From Pogostemon cablin (Eukaryota > Streptophyta > Magnoliopsida > Lamiales > Lamiaceae): a stretch of DNA of 64,000 nucleotides. The notes below the pieces were generated by a model. It did no database searches and was not told the origin of the DNA. It saw only the letters and a list, made by a program, of their open reading frames with translations. Location of the stretch: the NCBI GenBank assembly GCA_023678885.1, contig JAHCLQ010000812.1:79920-143919 (forward strand), read 5' to 3'. Shown one piece after another: positions 49,101 to 62,868 of this stretch. A program made the translations under genes and the position numbers. How positions within the stretch are numbered: position 1 is the first letter of the stretch; each line of letters begins with the position of its first letter.

Positions 49101-52100
49101 ATCCTTTCTTAACTCATACGGAAAGGGGTTTTTTATTCAATGATTCTTTTAAACGAAGTGATAAGGAGTCTTTAGACGTCGAATCTATCATGCATTATAT
49201 GTTGTTTATCCTTTCTTAACTCATAAGGAAACCCAGTTCTTTATTCAATAATTCGATTAAATGAAGAGATAATAAGCCTTTAAACGTCGAATCTATCATG
49301 CATTATATGTTGTTTATCTTTTCTTAACTCATAAAGAAATGAGTTCTTCATTCAATTATTCGATTAAACAAAAAGATAATTACTCATTAGACGTCGAATC
49401 TATCATGCATTATATGTTGTTTATCCTTTCTTAACTCATAAAGAAGTGGGTTTTTATTTAATGATTCGATTAAACGAAGTGATAATAGTCCTTAGACGTC
49501 GAATCTATCATGCATTATATGTTGTTTATCCTTTCTTAACTCATAAGGAAACGAGTTCTTTATTCATTGATTCGATTAAACGAAGAGTTAATAAGTCTTC
49601 TAACTTTTAATGTATCATGCATTATATGTTGTTTATCCTTTCTTAACTCTTAAGGAAACATGTTCTTTATTCAATGATTCGATTAAACGAAGAGATAATG
49701 AGTCTTTATACATCGAATCTATCATGCATTATATGTTGTTAATCCTTTCTTAACTCATAAACAAACGAGTTCTTTATTCAATGATTCGATTAAACGAAGA
49801 GATAATAAGCCTTTGAACGTCAAATCTATCATGCATTATATGTTGTTTATCTTTGCATAACTCATAAAGAAACGAGTTTTTTATTCAATGATTCGATTAA
49901 ATGAAGATATAATGCCTTTTAGAAGTCGAATCTATCATGCATTATATATTGTTTATCCTTTCTTAACTCATAAGAAAAGGAGTTTTTTTATTCAACGATT
50001 CGTTTAAACGAAGTGATAAAGAGTATTTAGATGTCGAATCTATCATGCATTATATGTTGTTTATCCTTTCTTAACTCATAAGGAAACGAGTTCTTTATTC
50101 AATGATTCGATTAAATGAAGAGATAATAAGTCTTTAAACGTCGAATCTATCATGCATTATATGTTGTTTATCTTTTCTTAATTCACAAAGAAATGAGTTC
50201 TTTATTCAATGATTTTATTAAATAAAGAGATAATTAATCTTTAGACGTCGAATCTATCATGCATTACATGTTGTTTATCCTTTCTTAACTCATAAAGAAG
50301 TGAGTTTTTTATTCAATGATTCGATTAAACAAAGAGATAATGAGTCTTTAGACGTCGAATATATCATGCATTATATATTGTTTATCCTTTCTTAACTCAT
50401 AAGGAAATGAGTTTTTTATTCAGTGATTCGTCTAAACGAAGTGATAATGAGTCTTTAGACATCGAATCTATCATGATTTATATGTTGTTTATCCTTTCTT
50501 AACTCATAAGGAAACGAGTTCTTTATTCATTGATTCGATTAAACGAAGAGATAATAAGTCTTCTAACGTCGAATCTATCATGCATTATATGTCGTTTATG
50601 CTTTCTTAACTCTTAAGTAAACATGTTCTTTATTCAATGATTCGATTTAACGAAGAGATAATGAGTCTTTAGACATCGAATCTATCATGCATTATATGTT
50701 GTTTATCCTTTCTTAACTCATAAAGAAACGAGTTCTTTATTCAATAATTTGATTAAACAAAGAGATAATAAGTCTTTGAACGTCGAATCTATCATGCATT
50801 ATATGTTGTTTATCTTTTCTTAACTCATAAAGAAATGAGTTTTTTATTCAATGATTCGATTAAACAAAGAGATAATGAGTCTTTAGACGTCGAATCTATC
50901 ATGCATTATATATTGTTTATCCTTTCTTAACTCATAAGGAAATGAGTTTTTTATTCAATGATTCGTTAAACGAAGTGATAATGAGTCTTTAGACATCGAA
51001 TCTATCATGCATTATATGTTGTTTATCCTTTCTTAACTCATAAACAAACGAGTTCTTTATTCAATGATTCGATTAAACGAAGAGATAATAAGTCTTTGAA
51101 CGTCAAATCTATCATGCATTATATGTTGTTTATCTTTCTTAACTCATAAAGAAACGAGTTTTTTATTTAATGATTCGATTAAACGAAGAGATAATGACTC
51201 TTTAGACGTCGAATCTATCATGCATTATATATTGTTTATCCTTTCTTAACTCATAAAAAAGGAGTTTTTTATTCAATGATTCGTTAAACGAAGTGATAAT
51301 GAGTCTTTAGACGTCGAATCTATCATGCATTATATGTTGTTTATCCTTTCTTAACTCATAAGGAAACGAGTTCTTTATTCAATGATTCGATTAAATGAAG
51401 AGATAATAAGTCTTTAAACGTCAAATCTATCATGCATTATATGTTGTTTATCTTTTCTTAACTCAAAAAGAAATGAGTTCTTTATTCAATGATTCTATTA
51501 AACAAAGAGATAATAATCTTTAGACGTCGAATCTATCATGCATTATATGTTGTTTATCCTTTCTTAACTCATAAAGAAGTGAGTTTTTTATTCAATGATT
51601 CAATTAAACAAGTGATAATAGTCCTTAGACGTCGAATCTATCATGCATTATATGTTGTTTATCCTTTCTTAACTCATAAGGAAACGAGTTCTTTATTCAA
51701 TGATTCGATTAAACGAAGAGATAATAAGTCTTTCTAACGTCGAATCTATCATGCATTATATGTTTTTATCCTTTCTTAACTCTTAAGTAAACATGTTCTT
51801 TATTCAATGATTCGATTTAACGAAGAGATAATGAGTCTTTAGACATCGAATCTATCATGCATTATATGTTGTTTATCCTTTCTTAACTCATAAAGAAACG
51901 AGTTCTTTATTCAATGATTCGATTAAACAAAGAGATAATAAGTCTTTGAACGTCGAATCTATCATGCATTATATGTTGTTTATCTTTTCTTAATTCATAA
52001 AGAAATGAGTTCTTTATTCAATGATTCGATTAAACAAAGAGATAATTAGTCTTTAGACGTCGAATCTATCATGCATTATATGTTGTTTATCCTTTCTTAA

Positions 52101-52857
52101 CTCATAAGGAAACTAGTTTTTATTCATTGATTCGATTAAACGAAGAGATAATAAGTCTTTAACGTCGAATCTATCATGCATTTATGTATTTTTTTTATCC
52201 TTTCTTAACTCTTAAGAAAACATGTTCTTTATTCAATGATTCGATTTATCGAAGAGATAATGAGTCTTTAGACATCGAATCTATCATGCATTATATGTTG
52301 TTTATCCTTTCTTAACTCATAAAGAAACGAGTTCTTTATTCAATGATTTGATTAAACGAAGAAATAATAAGTCTTTGAACGTCGAATCTATCATGCATTA
52401 TATGTTGTTTATCTTTTCTTAACTCATAAAGAAACGAGTTTTTTATTCAATGATTCGATTAAACAAAGATATAATGACTCTTTAGATGTCGAATCTATCA
52501 TGCATTATATATTGTTTATCCTTTCTTAACTCATAAAGAAAGGAGTTTTTTATTCAATGATTCGTTTAAACAAAGTGATAATAGTCTTTAGACGTCGAAT
52601 CTATCATGCATTATATGTTGTTTATCCTTTCTTAACTCATAAGGAAACGAGTTATTTATTCAATGATTCGATTAAATGAAGAGATAATAAGCCTTCAAAC
52701 GTCAAATCTATCATGTATTATATGTTGTTTATCTTTTCTTAACTCATAAAGAAATGAGTTCTTTATTCAATTATTCGATTAAACAAAAAGATAATTACTC
52801 TTTAGACGTCGAATCTATCATGCATTATATGTTGTTTCTCCTTTCTTAACTCATAAA

Positions 52858-55800
52858 GAAGTGAGTTTTTTATTTAATGATTCGATTAAATGAAGTGATA
52901 ATAGTCCTTAGACGTCGAATCTATCATGCATTATATGTTGTTTATCCTTTCTTAACTCATAAGGAAACGAGTTCTTTATTCATTGATTCGATTAAACGAA
53001 GAGTTAATAAGTCTTCTAACGTTTAATATATCATGGATTATATGTTGTTTATCCTTTCTTAACTCTTAAGGAAACATGTTCTTTATTCAATGATTCGATT
53101 AAACGAAGAGATAATGAGTCTTTAGACATCGAATCTATCATGCATTATATGTTGTTTATCCTTTCTTAACTCATAAACAAACGAGTTCTTTATTCAATGA
53201 TTCGATTAAACGAAGAGATAATAAGTCTTTGAACGTCAAATCTATCATGCATTATATGTTGTTTATCTTTTCTTAACTCATAAAGAAACGAGTTTTTTAT
53301 TCAATGATTCGATTAAACGAAGAGATAATGACTCTTTAGACGTCGAATCTATCATGCATTATATATTGTTTATCCTTTCTTAACTCATAAAAAAGGAGTT
53401 TTTTATTCAATGATTCGTTTAAACGAAGTGATAATGAGTCTTTAGACGTCGAATCTATCATGCATTATATGTTGTTTATCCTTTCTTAACTGATAAGGAA
53501 ATGAGTTCTTTATTCAATGATTCGATTAAATGAAGAGATAATAAGTCTTTAAACGTCGAATCTATCATGCTTATATGTTGTTTATCTTTTCTTAACTCAA
53601 AAAGAAATGAGTTCTTTATTCAATGATTCGATTAAACAAAGAGATAATTAATCTTTAGACGTCGAATCTATCATGCATTATATGTTGTTTATCCTTTCTT
53701 AACTCAAAAAGAAGTGAGTTTTTTATTCAATGATTCGATTAAACAAAGTGATAATAGTCCTTAGACGTCGAATCTATCATGCATTATATGTTGTTTATCC
53801 TTTCTTAACTCATAAGGAAACGAGTTCTTTATTCATTGATTCGATTAAACGAAGAGATAATAATCTTCTAACGTCGAATCTATCATGCATTATATGTCGT
53901 TTATCCTTTCTTAACTCTTAATACACATGTTCTTTATTCAATGATTCGATTTAGCGAAGAGATAATGAGTCTTTAGACATCGAATCTATCATGCATTATA
54001 TGTTGTTTATCCTTTCTTAACTCATAAAGAAACGAGTTCTTTATTCAATGATTCGATTAAACAAAGAGATAATAAGTCTTTGAACGTCTAATCTATCATG
54101 CATTATATGTTGTTTATCTTTTCTTAACTCATAAAGAAACGAGTTTTTTATTCAATGATTCGATTAAACAAAGAGATAATGAGTCTTTAGACGTCGAATC
54201 TATCATGCATTATATATTGTTTATCCTTTCTTAACTCATAAGGAAAGGAGTTTTTTATTCAATGATTCGTCTAAATGAAGTGATAATGAGTCTTTATACA
54301 TCGAATCTATCATGCATTATATGTTGTTTATCCTTTCTTAACTCATAAAGAAACGAGTTCTTTATTCAATGATTCGATTAAACGAAGAAATAATAAGTCT
54401 TTGAACGTCGAATCTATCATGCATTATATGTTGTTTATCTTTCTTAACTCATAAAGAAACGAGTTTTTTATTCAATGATTCGATTAAACAAAGAGATAAT
54501 GACACTTTAGACGTCGAATCTATCATGCATTATATATTGTTTATCCTTTCTTAACTCAAAAAGAAAGGAGTTTTTTATTCAATGATTCGTTTAAACAAAG
54601 TGATAATGAGTCTTTAGACGTCGAATCTATCATGCATTATATGTTGTTTATCCTTTCTTAACTCATAAGGAAACCCAATTCTTTATTCAATGATTCGATT
54701 AAATGAATAGATAATAAGCCTTCAAACATCGAATCTATCATGCATTATATGTTGTTTATCTTTTCTTAACTCATAAGAAAATGAGTTCTTCATTCAATTA
54801 TTCGATTAAACAAAAAGATAATTACTCATTAGACGTCGAATCTATCATGCACTATATGTTGTTTATCCTTTCTTAACTCATAAAGAAGTGAGTTTTTATT
54901 TAATGATGTATTTAAATGAAGTGATAATAGTCCTTAGACGTCGAATCTATCATGCATTATATGTTGTTTATCCTTTCTTAACTCATAAGGAAACGAGTTC
55001 TTTATTCATTGATTCGATTAAACGAAGAGATAATAAGTCTTCTAACACGTTTAATCTATCATGCATTATATGTTGTTTATCCTTTCTTAACTCTTAAGGA
55101 AACATGTTCTTTATTCAATGATTCGATTAAACGAAGAGATAATGAGTCTTTAGACATCGAATCTATCATGCATTATATGTTGTTTATCCTTTCTTAACTC
55201 ATAAAAACAAATTTCTTTATTCAATGATTCGATTAAACGAAGAGATAATAAGTCTTTGAACGTCAAATCTATCATGCATTATATGTTGTTTATCTTTTCT
55301 TAACTCATAAAGAAACGAGTTTTTTATTCAATGATTCGATTAAACGAAGAGATAATGACTCTTTAGACGTCGAATCTATCATGCATTATATATATTTATC
55401 CTTTCTTAACTCATAAGAAAAGGAGTTTTTTATTCAATGATTCGTTTAAACGAAGTGATAATGAGTCTTTAGATATCGAATCTATCATGCATTATATGTT
55501 GTTTATCCTTTCTTAACTCATAAGGAAATGAGTTCTTTATTCAATGATTCGATTAAATGAAGAGATAATAAGTCTTTAAACTTCGAATCTATCATGCATT
55601 ATATGTTGTTTATCTTTTCTTAACTCAAAAAGAAATGAGTTCTTTTATTCAATGATTCTATTAAACAAAGAGATAATTAATCTTTAGCGTCGAATCTATC
55701 ATGCATTACATGTTGTTTATCCTTTCTTAACTCATAAAGAAGTGAGTTTTTTATTCAATGATTCGATTAAACAAAGTGATAATAGTCCTTAGACGTCGAA

Positions 55801-58800
55801 TCTATCATGCATTATATGTTGTTTATCCTTTCTTAACTCATAAGGAAACGAGTTCTTTATTCATTGATTCGATTAAACGAAGAGATAATAATCTTCTAAC
55901 GTCGAATCTATCATGCATTATATGTTGTTTATACTTTCTTTAACTCTTAATACACATGTTCTTTATTCAATGATTCGATTTAACGAAGAGATAATGATTC
56001 TTTAGACATCGAATCTATCATGCATTATATGTTGTTTATCCTTTCTTAACTCATAAAGAAACGAGTTCTTTATTCAATGATTCGATTAAACAAAGAGATA
56101 ATAAGTCTTTGAACGTCGAATCTATCATGCATTATATGTTGTTTATCTTTTCTTAACTCATAAAGAAACGAGTTTTTTATTCAATGATTCGATTAAACAA
56201 AGAGATAATGAGTCTTTAGACGTCGAATCTATCATGCATTATATATTGTTTATCCTTTCTTAACTCATAAGGAAAGGAGTTTTTTTTTCAATGATTCGTC
56301 TAAATGAAGTGATAATGAGTCTTTATACATCGAATCTATCATGCATTATATGTTGTTTATCCTTTCTTAACTCATAAGAAACGAGTTCTTTATTCAATGA
56401 TTCGATTAAACGAAGAATAATAAGTCTTTGAACGTCGAATCTATCATGCATTATATGTTGTTTATCTTTCTTAACTCATAAAGAAACGAGTTTTTATTCA
56501 ATGATTCGATTAAACAAAGAGATAATGACACTTTAGATGTCGAATCTATCATGCATTATATATTGTTTATCCTTTCTTAACTCAAAAAGAAAGGAGTTTT
56601 TTATTCAATGATTCGTTTAAACAAAGTGATAATGAGTCTTTAGACGTCGAATCTATCATGCATTATATGTTGTTTATCCTTTCTTAACTCATAAGGAAAC
56701 CTAGTTCTTTATTCAATGATTCGATTAAATGAAGAGATAATAAGCCTTCAAACGTCGAATCTATCATGCATTATATGTTGTTTATCTTTTCTTAACTCAT
56801 AAGGAAATGAGTTCTTTATTCAATTATTCGATTAAACAAAAAGATAATTACTCATTAGACGTCGAATCTATCATGCATTATATGTTGTTTATCCTTTCTT
56901 AACTCATAAAGAAGTGAGTTTTTATTTAATGATTCGATTAAATGAAGTGACAATAGTCCTTAGACGTCGAATCTATCATGCATTATATGTTGTTTATCCT
57001 TTCTTAACTCATAAGGAAACGAGTTCTTTATTCATTGATTCGATTAAACGAAGAGATAATAAGTCTTCTAACGTTTAATGTATCATGCATTATATGTTGT
57101 TTATCCTTTCTTAACTCTTAAGGAAACATGTTCTTTATTCAATGATTCGATTAAACGAAGAGATAATGAGTCTTTAGACATCGAATCTATCATGCATTAT
57201 ATGTTGTTTATCCTTTCTTAACTCATAAACAAACGAGTTCTTTATTCAATGATTCGATTAAACGAAGAGATAATAAGTCTTTGAACGTCAATCTATCATG
57301 CATTATATGTTGTTTATCTTTCTTAACTCATAAAGAAACGAGTTTTTTATTCAATGATTCGATTAAACGAAGAGATAATGACTCTTTAGACGTCGAATCT
57401 ATCATGCATTATATATTTTTATCCTTTCTTAACTCATAAGAAAGGAGTTTTTTATTCAATGATTCGTTTAAACGAAGTGATAATGAGTCTTTAGACGTCG
57501 AATCTATCATGCATTATATGTTGTTTATCCTTTCTTAACTCATAAGGAAACGAGTTCTTTATTCAATGATTCGATTAAATGAAGAGATAATAAGTCTTTA
57601 AACGTCGAATCTATCATGCATTATATGTTGTTTATCTTTTCTTAACTCAAAAAGAAATGAGTTCTTTATTCAATGATTCGATTAAACAAAGAGATAATTA
57701 CTCTTTAGACGTCGAATCTATCATGCATTATATGTTGTTTATCCTTTCTTAACTCATAAAGAAGTGAGTTTTTTATTCAATGATTCGATTAAACAAAGTG
57801 ATAATACCTTAGACGTCGAATCTATCATGCATTATATGTTGTTTATCCTTTCTTAACTCATAAGGAAACGAGTTCTTTATTCATTGATTCGATTAAACGA
57901 AGAGATAATAAGTCTTCTAACGTCGAATCTATCATGCATTATATGTTGTTTATACTTTCTTAACTCTTAAGTAACATGTTCTTTATTCAATGATTCGATT
58001 TAACGAAGAGATAATGATTCTTTAGACATCGAATCTATCATGCATTATATGTTGTTTATCCTTTCTTAACTCATAAAGAAACGAGTTCTTTATTCAATGA
58101 TTCGATTAAACGAAGAGATAATAAGTCTTTGAATGTCAAATCTATCATGCATTATATGTTGTTTATCTTTTCTTAACTCATAAAGAAACGAGTTTTTTAT
58201 TCAATGATTCGATTAAACAAAGAGATAATGAGTCTTTAGACGTCGAATCTATCATGCATTATATATTGTTTATCCTTTCTTAACTCATAAAGGAAAGGAG
58301 TTTTTTATTCAATGATTCGTCTAAATGAAGTGATAATGAGTCTTTAGACATCGAATCTATCATGCATTATATGTTGTTTATCCTTTCTTAACTCATAAAG
58401 AAACGAGTTCTTTATTCAATGATTCGATTAAACGAAGAGATAATAAGTCTTTGAACGTCGAATCTATCATGCATTATATGTTGTTTATCTTTCTTAACTC
58501 ATAAAGAAACGAGTTTTTTATTCAATGATTCGATTAAACAAAGAGATAATGACACTTTAGACGTCGAATCTATCATGCATTATATATTGTTTATCCTTTC
58601 TTAACTAAAAAGAAAGAGTTTTTTATTCAATGATTCGTTAAACAAGTGATAATGAGTCTTTAGACGTCGAATCTATCATGCATTATATGTTGTTTATCCT
58701 TTCTTAACTCATAAGGAAACCCAGTTCTTTATTCAATGATTCGATTAAATGAAAGAGATATAAGTCTTTAAACATCGAATCTATCATGTATTATATGTTG

Positions 58801-61800
58801 TTTATCTTTTCTTAACTCATAAAGAAATGAGTTCTTTATTCAATTATTCGATTAAACAAAAAGATAATTACTCTTTAGACGTCGAATCTATCATGCATTA
58901 TATGTTGTTTATCCTTTCTTAACTCATAAAGAAGTGAGTTTTTTATTCAATGATTCGATTAAATGAAGTGATAATAGTCCTTAGACGTCGAATCTATCAT
59001 GCATTATATGTTGTTTATCCTTTCTTAACTCATAAGGAAACGAGTTCTTTATTCAATGATTCGATTAAACGAAGAGTTAATAAGTCTTCTAACTTTAATG
59101 TATCATGCTTATATGTTGTTTATCCTTTCTTAACTCTTAAGGAAACATGTTCTTTATTCAATGATTCGATTAAACGAAGAGATAATGAGTCTTTAGACAT
59201 CGAATCTATCATGCATTATATGTTGTTTATCCTTTCTTAACTCATAAACAAACGAGTTCTTTATTCAATGATTCGATTAAACGAAGAGATAATAAGTCTT
59301 TGAACGTCAAATCTATCATGCATTATATGTTGTTTATCTTTTCTTAACTCATAAAGAAACGAGTTTTTTATTCAATGATTCGATTAAACGAAGAGATAAT
59401 GACTCTTTAGACGTCGAATCTATCATGCATTATATATTGTTTATCCTTTCTTAACTCATAAGAAAAGGAGTTTTTTATTCAATGATTCGTTTAAACGAAG
59501 TGATAATGAGTCTTTAGATGTCGAATCTATCATGCATTATATGTTGTTTATCCTTTCTTAACTCATAAGGAAACGAGTTCTTTATTCAATGATTCGATTA
59601 AATGAAGAGATAATAAGTCTTTAAACGTCGAATCTATCATGCATTATATGTTGTTTATCTTTTCTTAACTCAAAAAGAAATGAGTTCTTTATTCAATGAT
59701 TCGATTAAACAAAGAGATAATTAATCTTTAGACGTCGAATCTATCATGCATTATATGTTGTTTATCCTTTCTTAACTCATAAAGAAAGTGAGTTTTTTAT
59801 TCAATGATTCGATTAAACAAAGTGATAATAGTCTTAGACGTCGAATCTATCATGCATTATATGTTGTTTATCCTTTCTTAACTCATAAGGAAACGAGTTC
59901 TTTATTCATTGATTCGATTAAACGAAGAGATAATAAGTCTTTAACGTCGAATCTATCATGCATTATATGTTGTTTATCCTTTCTTAACTCTTAAATACAC
60001 ATGTTCTTTATTCAATGATTCGATTTAACGAAGAGATAATGATTCTTTAGACATCGAATCTATCATGCATTATATGTTGTTTATCCTTTCTTAACTCATA
60101 AAGAAACGAGTTCTTTATTCAATGATTCGATTAAACAAAGAGATAATAAGTCTTTAACGTCGAATCTATCATGCATTATATGTTGTTTATCTTTTCTTAA
60201 CTCATAAAGAAATGAGTTTTTTATTCAATGATTCGATTAAACAAAGAGATAATGAGTCTTTAGACGTCGAATCTATCATGCATTATATATTGTTTATCCT
60301 TTCTTAACTCATAAGAAAGAGTTTTTTATTCAATGATTCGATTAAATGAAGTGATAATGAGTCTTTAACATCGAATCTATCATGCATTATATGTTGTTTA
60401 TCCTTTCTTAACTCATAAGAAACGAGTTCTTTATTCAATGATTCGATTAAACGAAGAGATAATAAGTCTTTGAACGTCGAATCTATCATGCATTATATGT
60501 TGTTTATCTTTCTTAACTCATAAAGAAACGAGTTTTTTATTCAATGATTCGATTAAACAAAGAGATAATGACACTTTAGATGTCGAATCTATCATGCATT
60601 ATATATTGTTTATCCTTTCTTAACTCATAAAGAAAGGAGTTTTTTATTCAATGATTCGTTTAAACAAAGTGATAATGAGTCTTTAGACGTCGAATCTATC
60701 ATGCATTATATGTTGTTTATCCTTTCTTAACTCATAAGGAAACGAGTTCTTTATTCAATGATTCGATTAAATGAAGAGATAATAAGTGTTTAAACGTCGA
60801 ATCTATCATGCATTATATGTTGTTTATCTTTTCTTAACTCATAAAGAAATGAGTTCTTTATTCAATGATTCGATTAAACAAAAGATAATTACTCTTTAGA
60901 CGTCGAATCTATCATGCATTATATGTTGTTTATCCTTTCTTAACTCATAAAGAAGTGAGTTTTTTATTCAATGATTCGATTAAACGAAGTGATAATAGTC
61001 TTTAGACGTCGAATCTATCATGCATTATATGTTGTTTATCCTTTCTTAACTCATAAGGAAACGAGTTCTTTATTCATTGATTCGATTAAACGAAGAGATA
61101 ATAAGTCTTTGAACGTTTAATCTATCATGCATTATATGTTGTTTATCCTTTCTTAACTCTTAAGGAAACACGTTCTTTATTCAATGATTCGATTAAACGA
61201 AGAGATAATGAGTCTTTAGACATCGAATCTATCATGCATTATATGTTGTTTATCCTTTCTTAACTCATAAAGAAACGAGTTCTTTATTCAATGATTCGAT
61301 TAAACGAAGAGATAATAAGTCTTTGAACGTCGAATCTATCATGCATTATATGTTGTTTATCTTTTCTTAACTCATAAAGAAACGAGTTTTTTATTCAATG
61401 ATTCGATTAAACAAAGAGATAATGACTCTTTAGACGTCGAATCTATCATGCATTATATATTGTTTATCCTTTCTTAACTCATAAGAAAAGGAGTTTTTAT
61501 TCAATGATTCGTTAAAACGAAGTGATAATGAGTCTTTAGACGTCGAATCTATCATGCATTATATGTTGTTTATCCTTTCTTAACTCATAAGGAAACGAGT
61601 TCTTTATTCAATGATTCGATTAAATGAAGAGATAATAAGTCTTTAAACGTCGAATCTATCATGCATTATATGTTGTTTATCTTTTCTTAACTCATAAAGA
61701 AATGAGTTCTTTATTCAATGATTCTTAAAAAAAGAGATAATTAATCTTTAGACGTCGAATCTATCATGCATTATATGTTGTTTATCCTTTCTTAACTCAT

Positions 61801-62868
61801 AAAGAAGTGAGTTTTTTATTCAATGATTCGATTAAACAAAGTGATAATAGTCCTTAGACGTCGAATCTATCATGCATTATATGTTGTTTATCCTTTCTTA
61901 ACTCATAAGGAAACGAGTTCTTTATTCAATGATTCGATTAAATGAAGAGATAATAAGTCTTTAACGTCGAATCTATCATGCATTATATGTTGTTTATCCT
62001 TTCTTAACTCTTAAGAAAACAAGTTCTTTATTCAATGATTCGATTTAAACGAAGAGATAATGAGTCTTTAGACATCGAATCTATCATGCATTATATGTTG
62101 TTTATCCTTTCTTAACTCATAAAGAAACGAGCTCTTTATTCAATGATTCGATTAAACAAAGAGATAATTACTCTTTAGACGTCGAATCTATCATGCATTA
62201 TATGTTGTTTATCTTTCTTAACTCATAAAGAAACGAGTTTTTTATTCAATGATTCGATTAAAGAAAGAGATAATGAGTCTTTAGACGTCGAATCTATCAT
62301 GCATTATATGTTGTTTATCCTTTCTAACTCATAAGGAAAGGAGTTTTTATTCAATGATTCGATAAATGAAGTGATAATGAGTCTTTAGACGTCGAATCTA
62401 TCATGCATTATATGTTGTTTATCCTTTCTTAACTCATAAAGAAACGAGTTCTTTATTCAATGATTCGATTAAACGAAGAGATAATAAGTCTTTGAACGTC
62501 GAATCTATCATGCATTATATGTTGTTTATCTTTTCTTAACTCATAAAGAAACGATTTTTTATTCAATGATTCGATTAAACAAAGAGATAATGAGTCTTTA
62601 GACGTCGAATCTATCATGCATTATATGTTGTTTATCCTTTCTTAACTCATAAGGAAACGAGTTTCTTTATTCAATGATTCGATTAAACGAAGAGATAATA
62701 AGTCTTCAAACGTCGAATCTATCATGCATTATATGTTGTTTATCTTTTCTTAACTCATAAGGAAATGAGTTCTTTATTCAATTATTCGATTAAACAAAAA
62801 GAAAATGACTCTTTAGACGTCGAATCTATCATGCATTATATGTTGTTTATCCTTTCTTAACTCATAAA
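52858..62868 (+). repeat. Regular 19-monomer HOR of about 2.02 kb (8 + 11 monomers), four full copies plus a shortened fifth
   Basis: Class A landmarks alternate between two spacings: 52858, 53711 (853), 54885 (1174), 55739 (854), 56911 (1172), 57761 (850), 58931 (1170), 59785 (854), 60952 (1167), 61804 (852), 62869 (1065). Summed turns are 2027, 2026, 2020 and 2021 bp, then 1917 with one monomer missing. The 11-monomer turn repeats classes D-E-F before G-H. This is the most regular HOR in the window. Confidence 0.87.
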
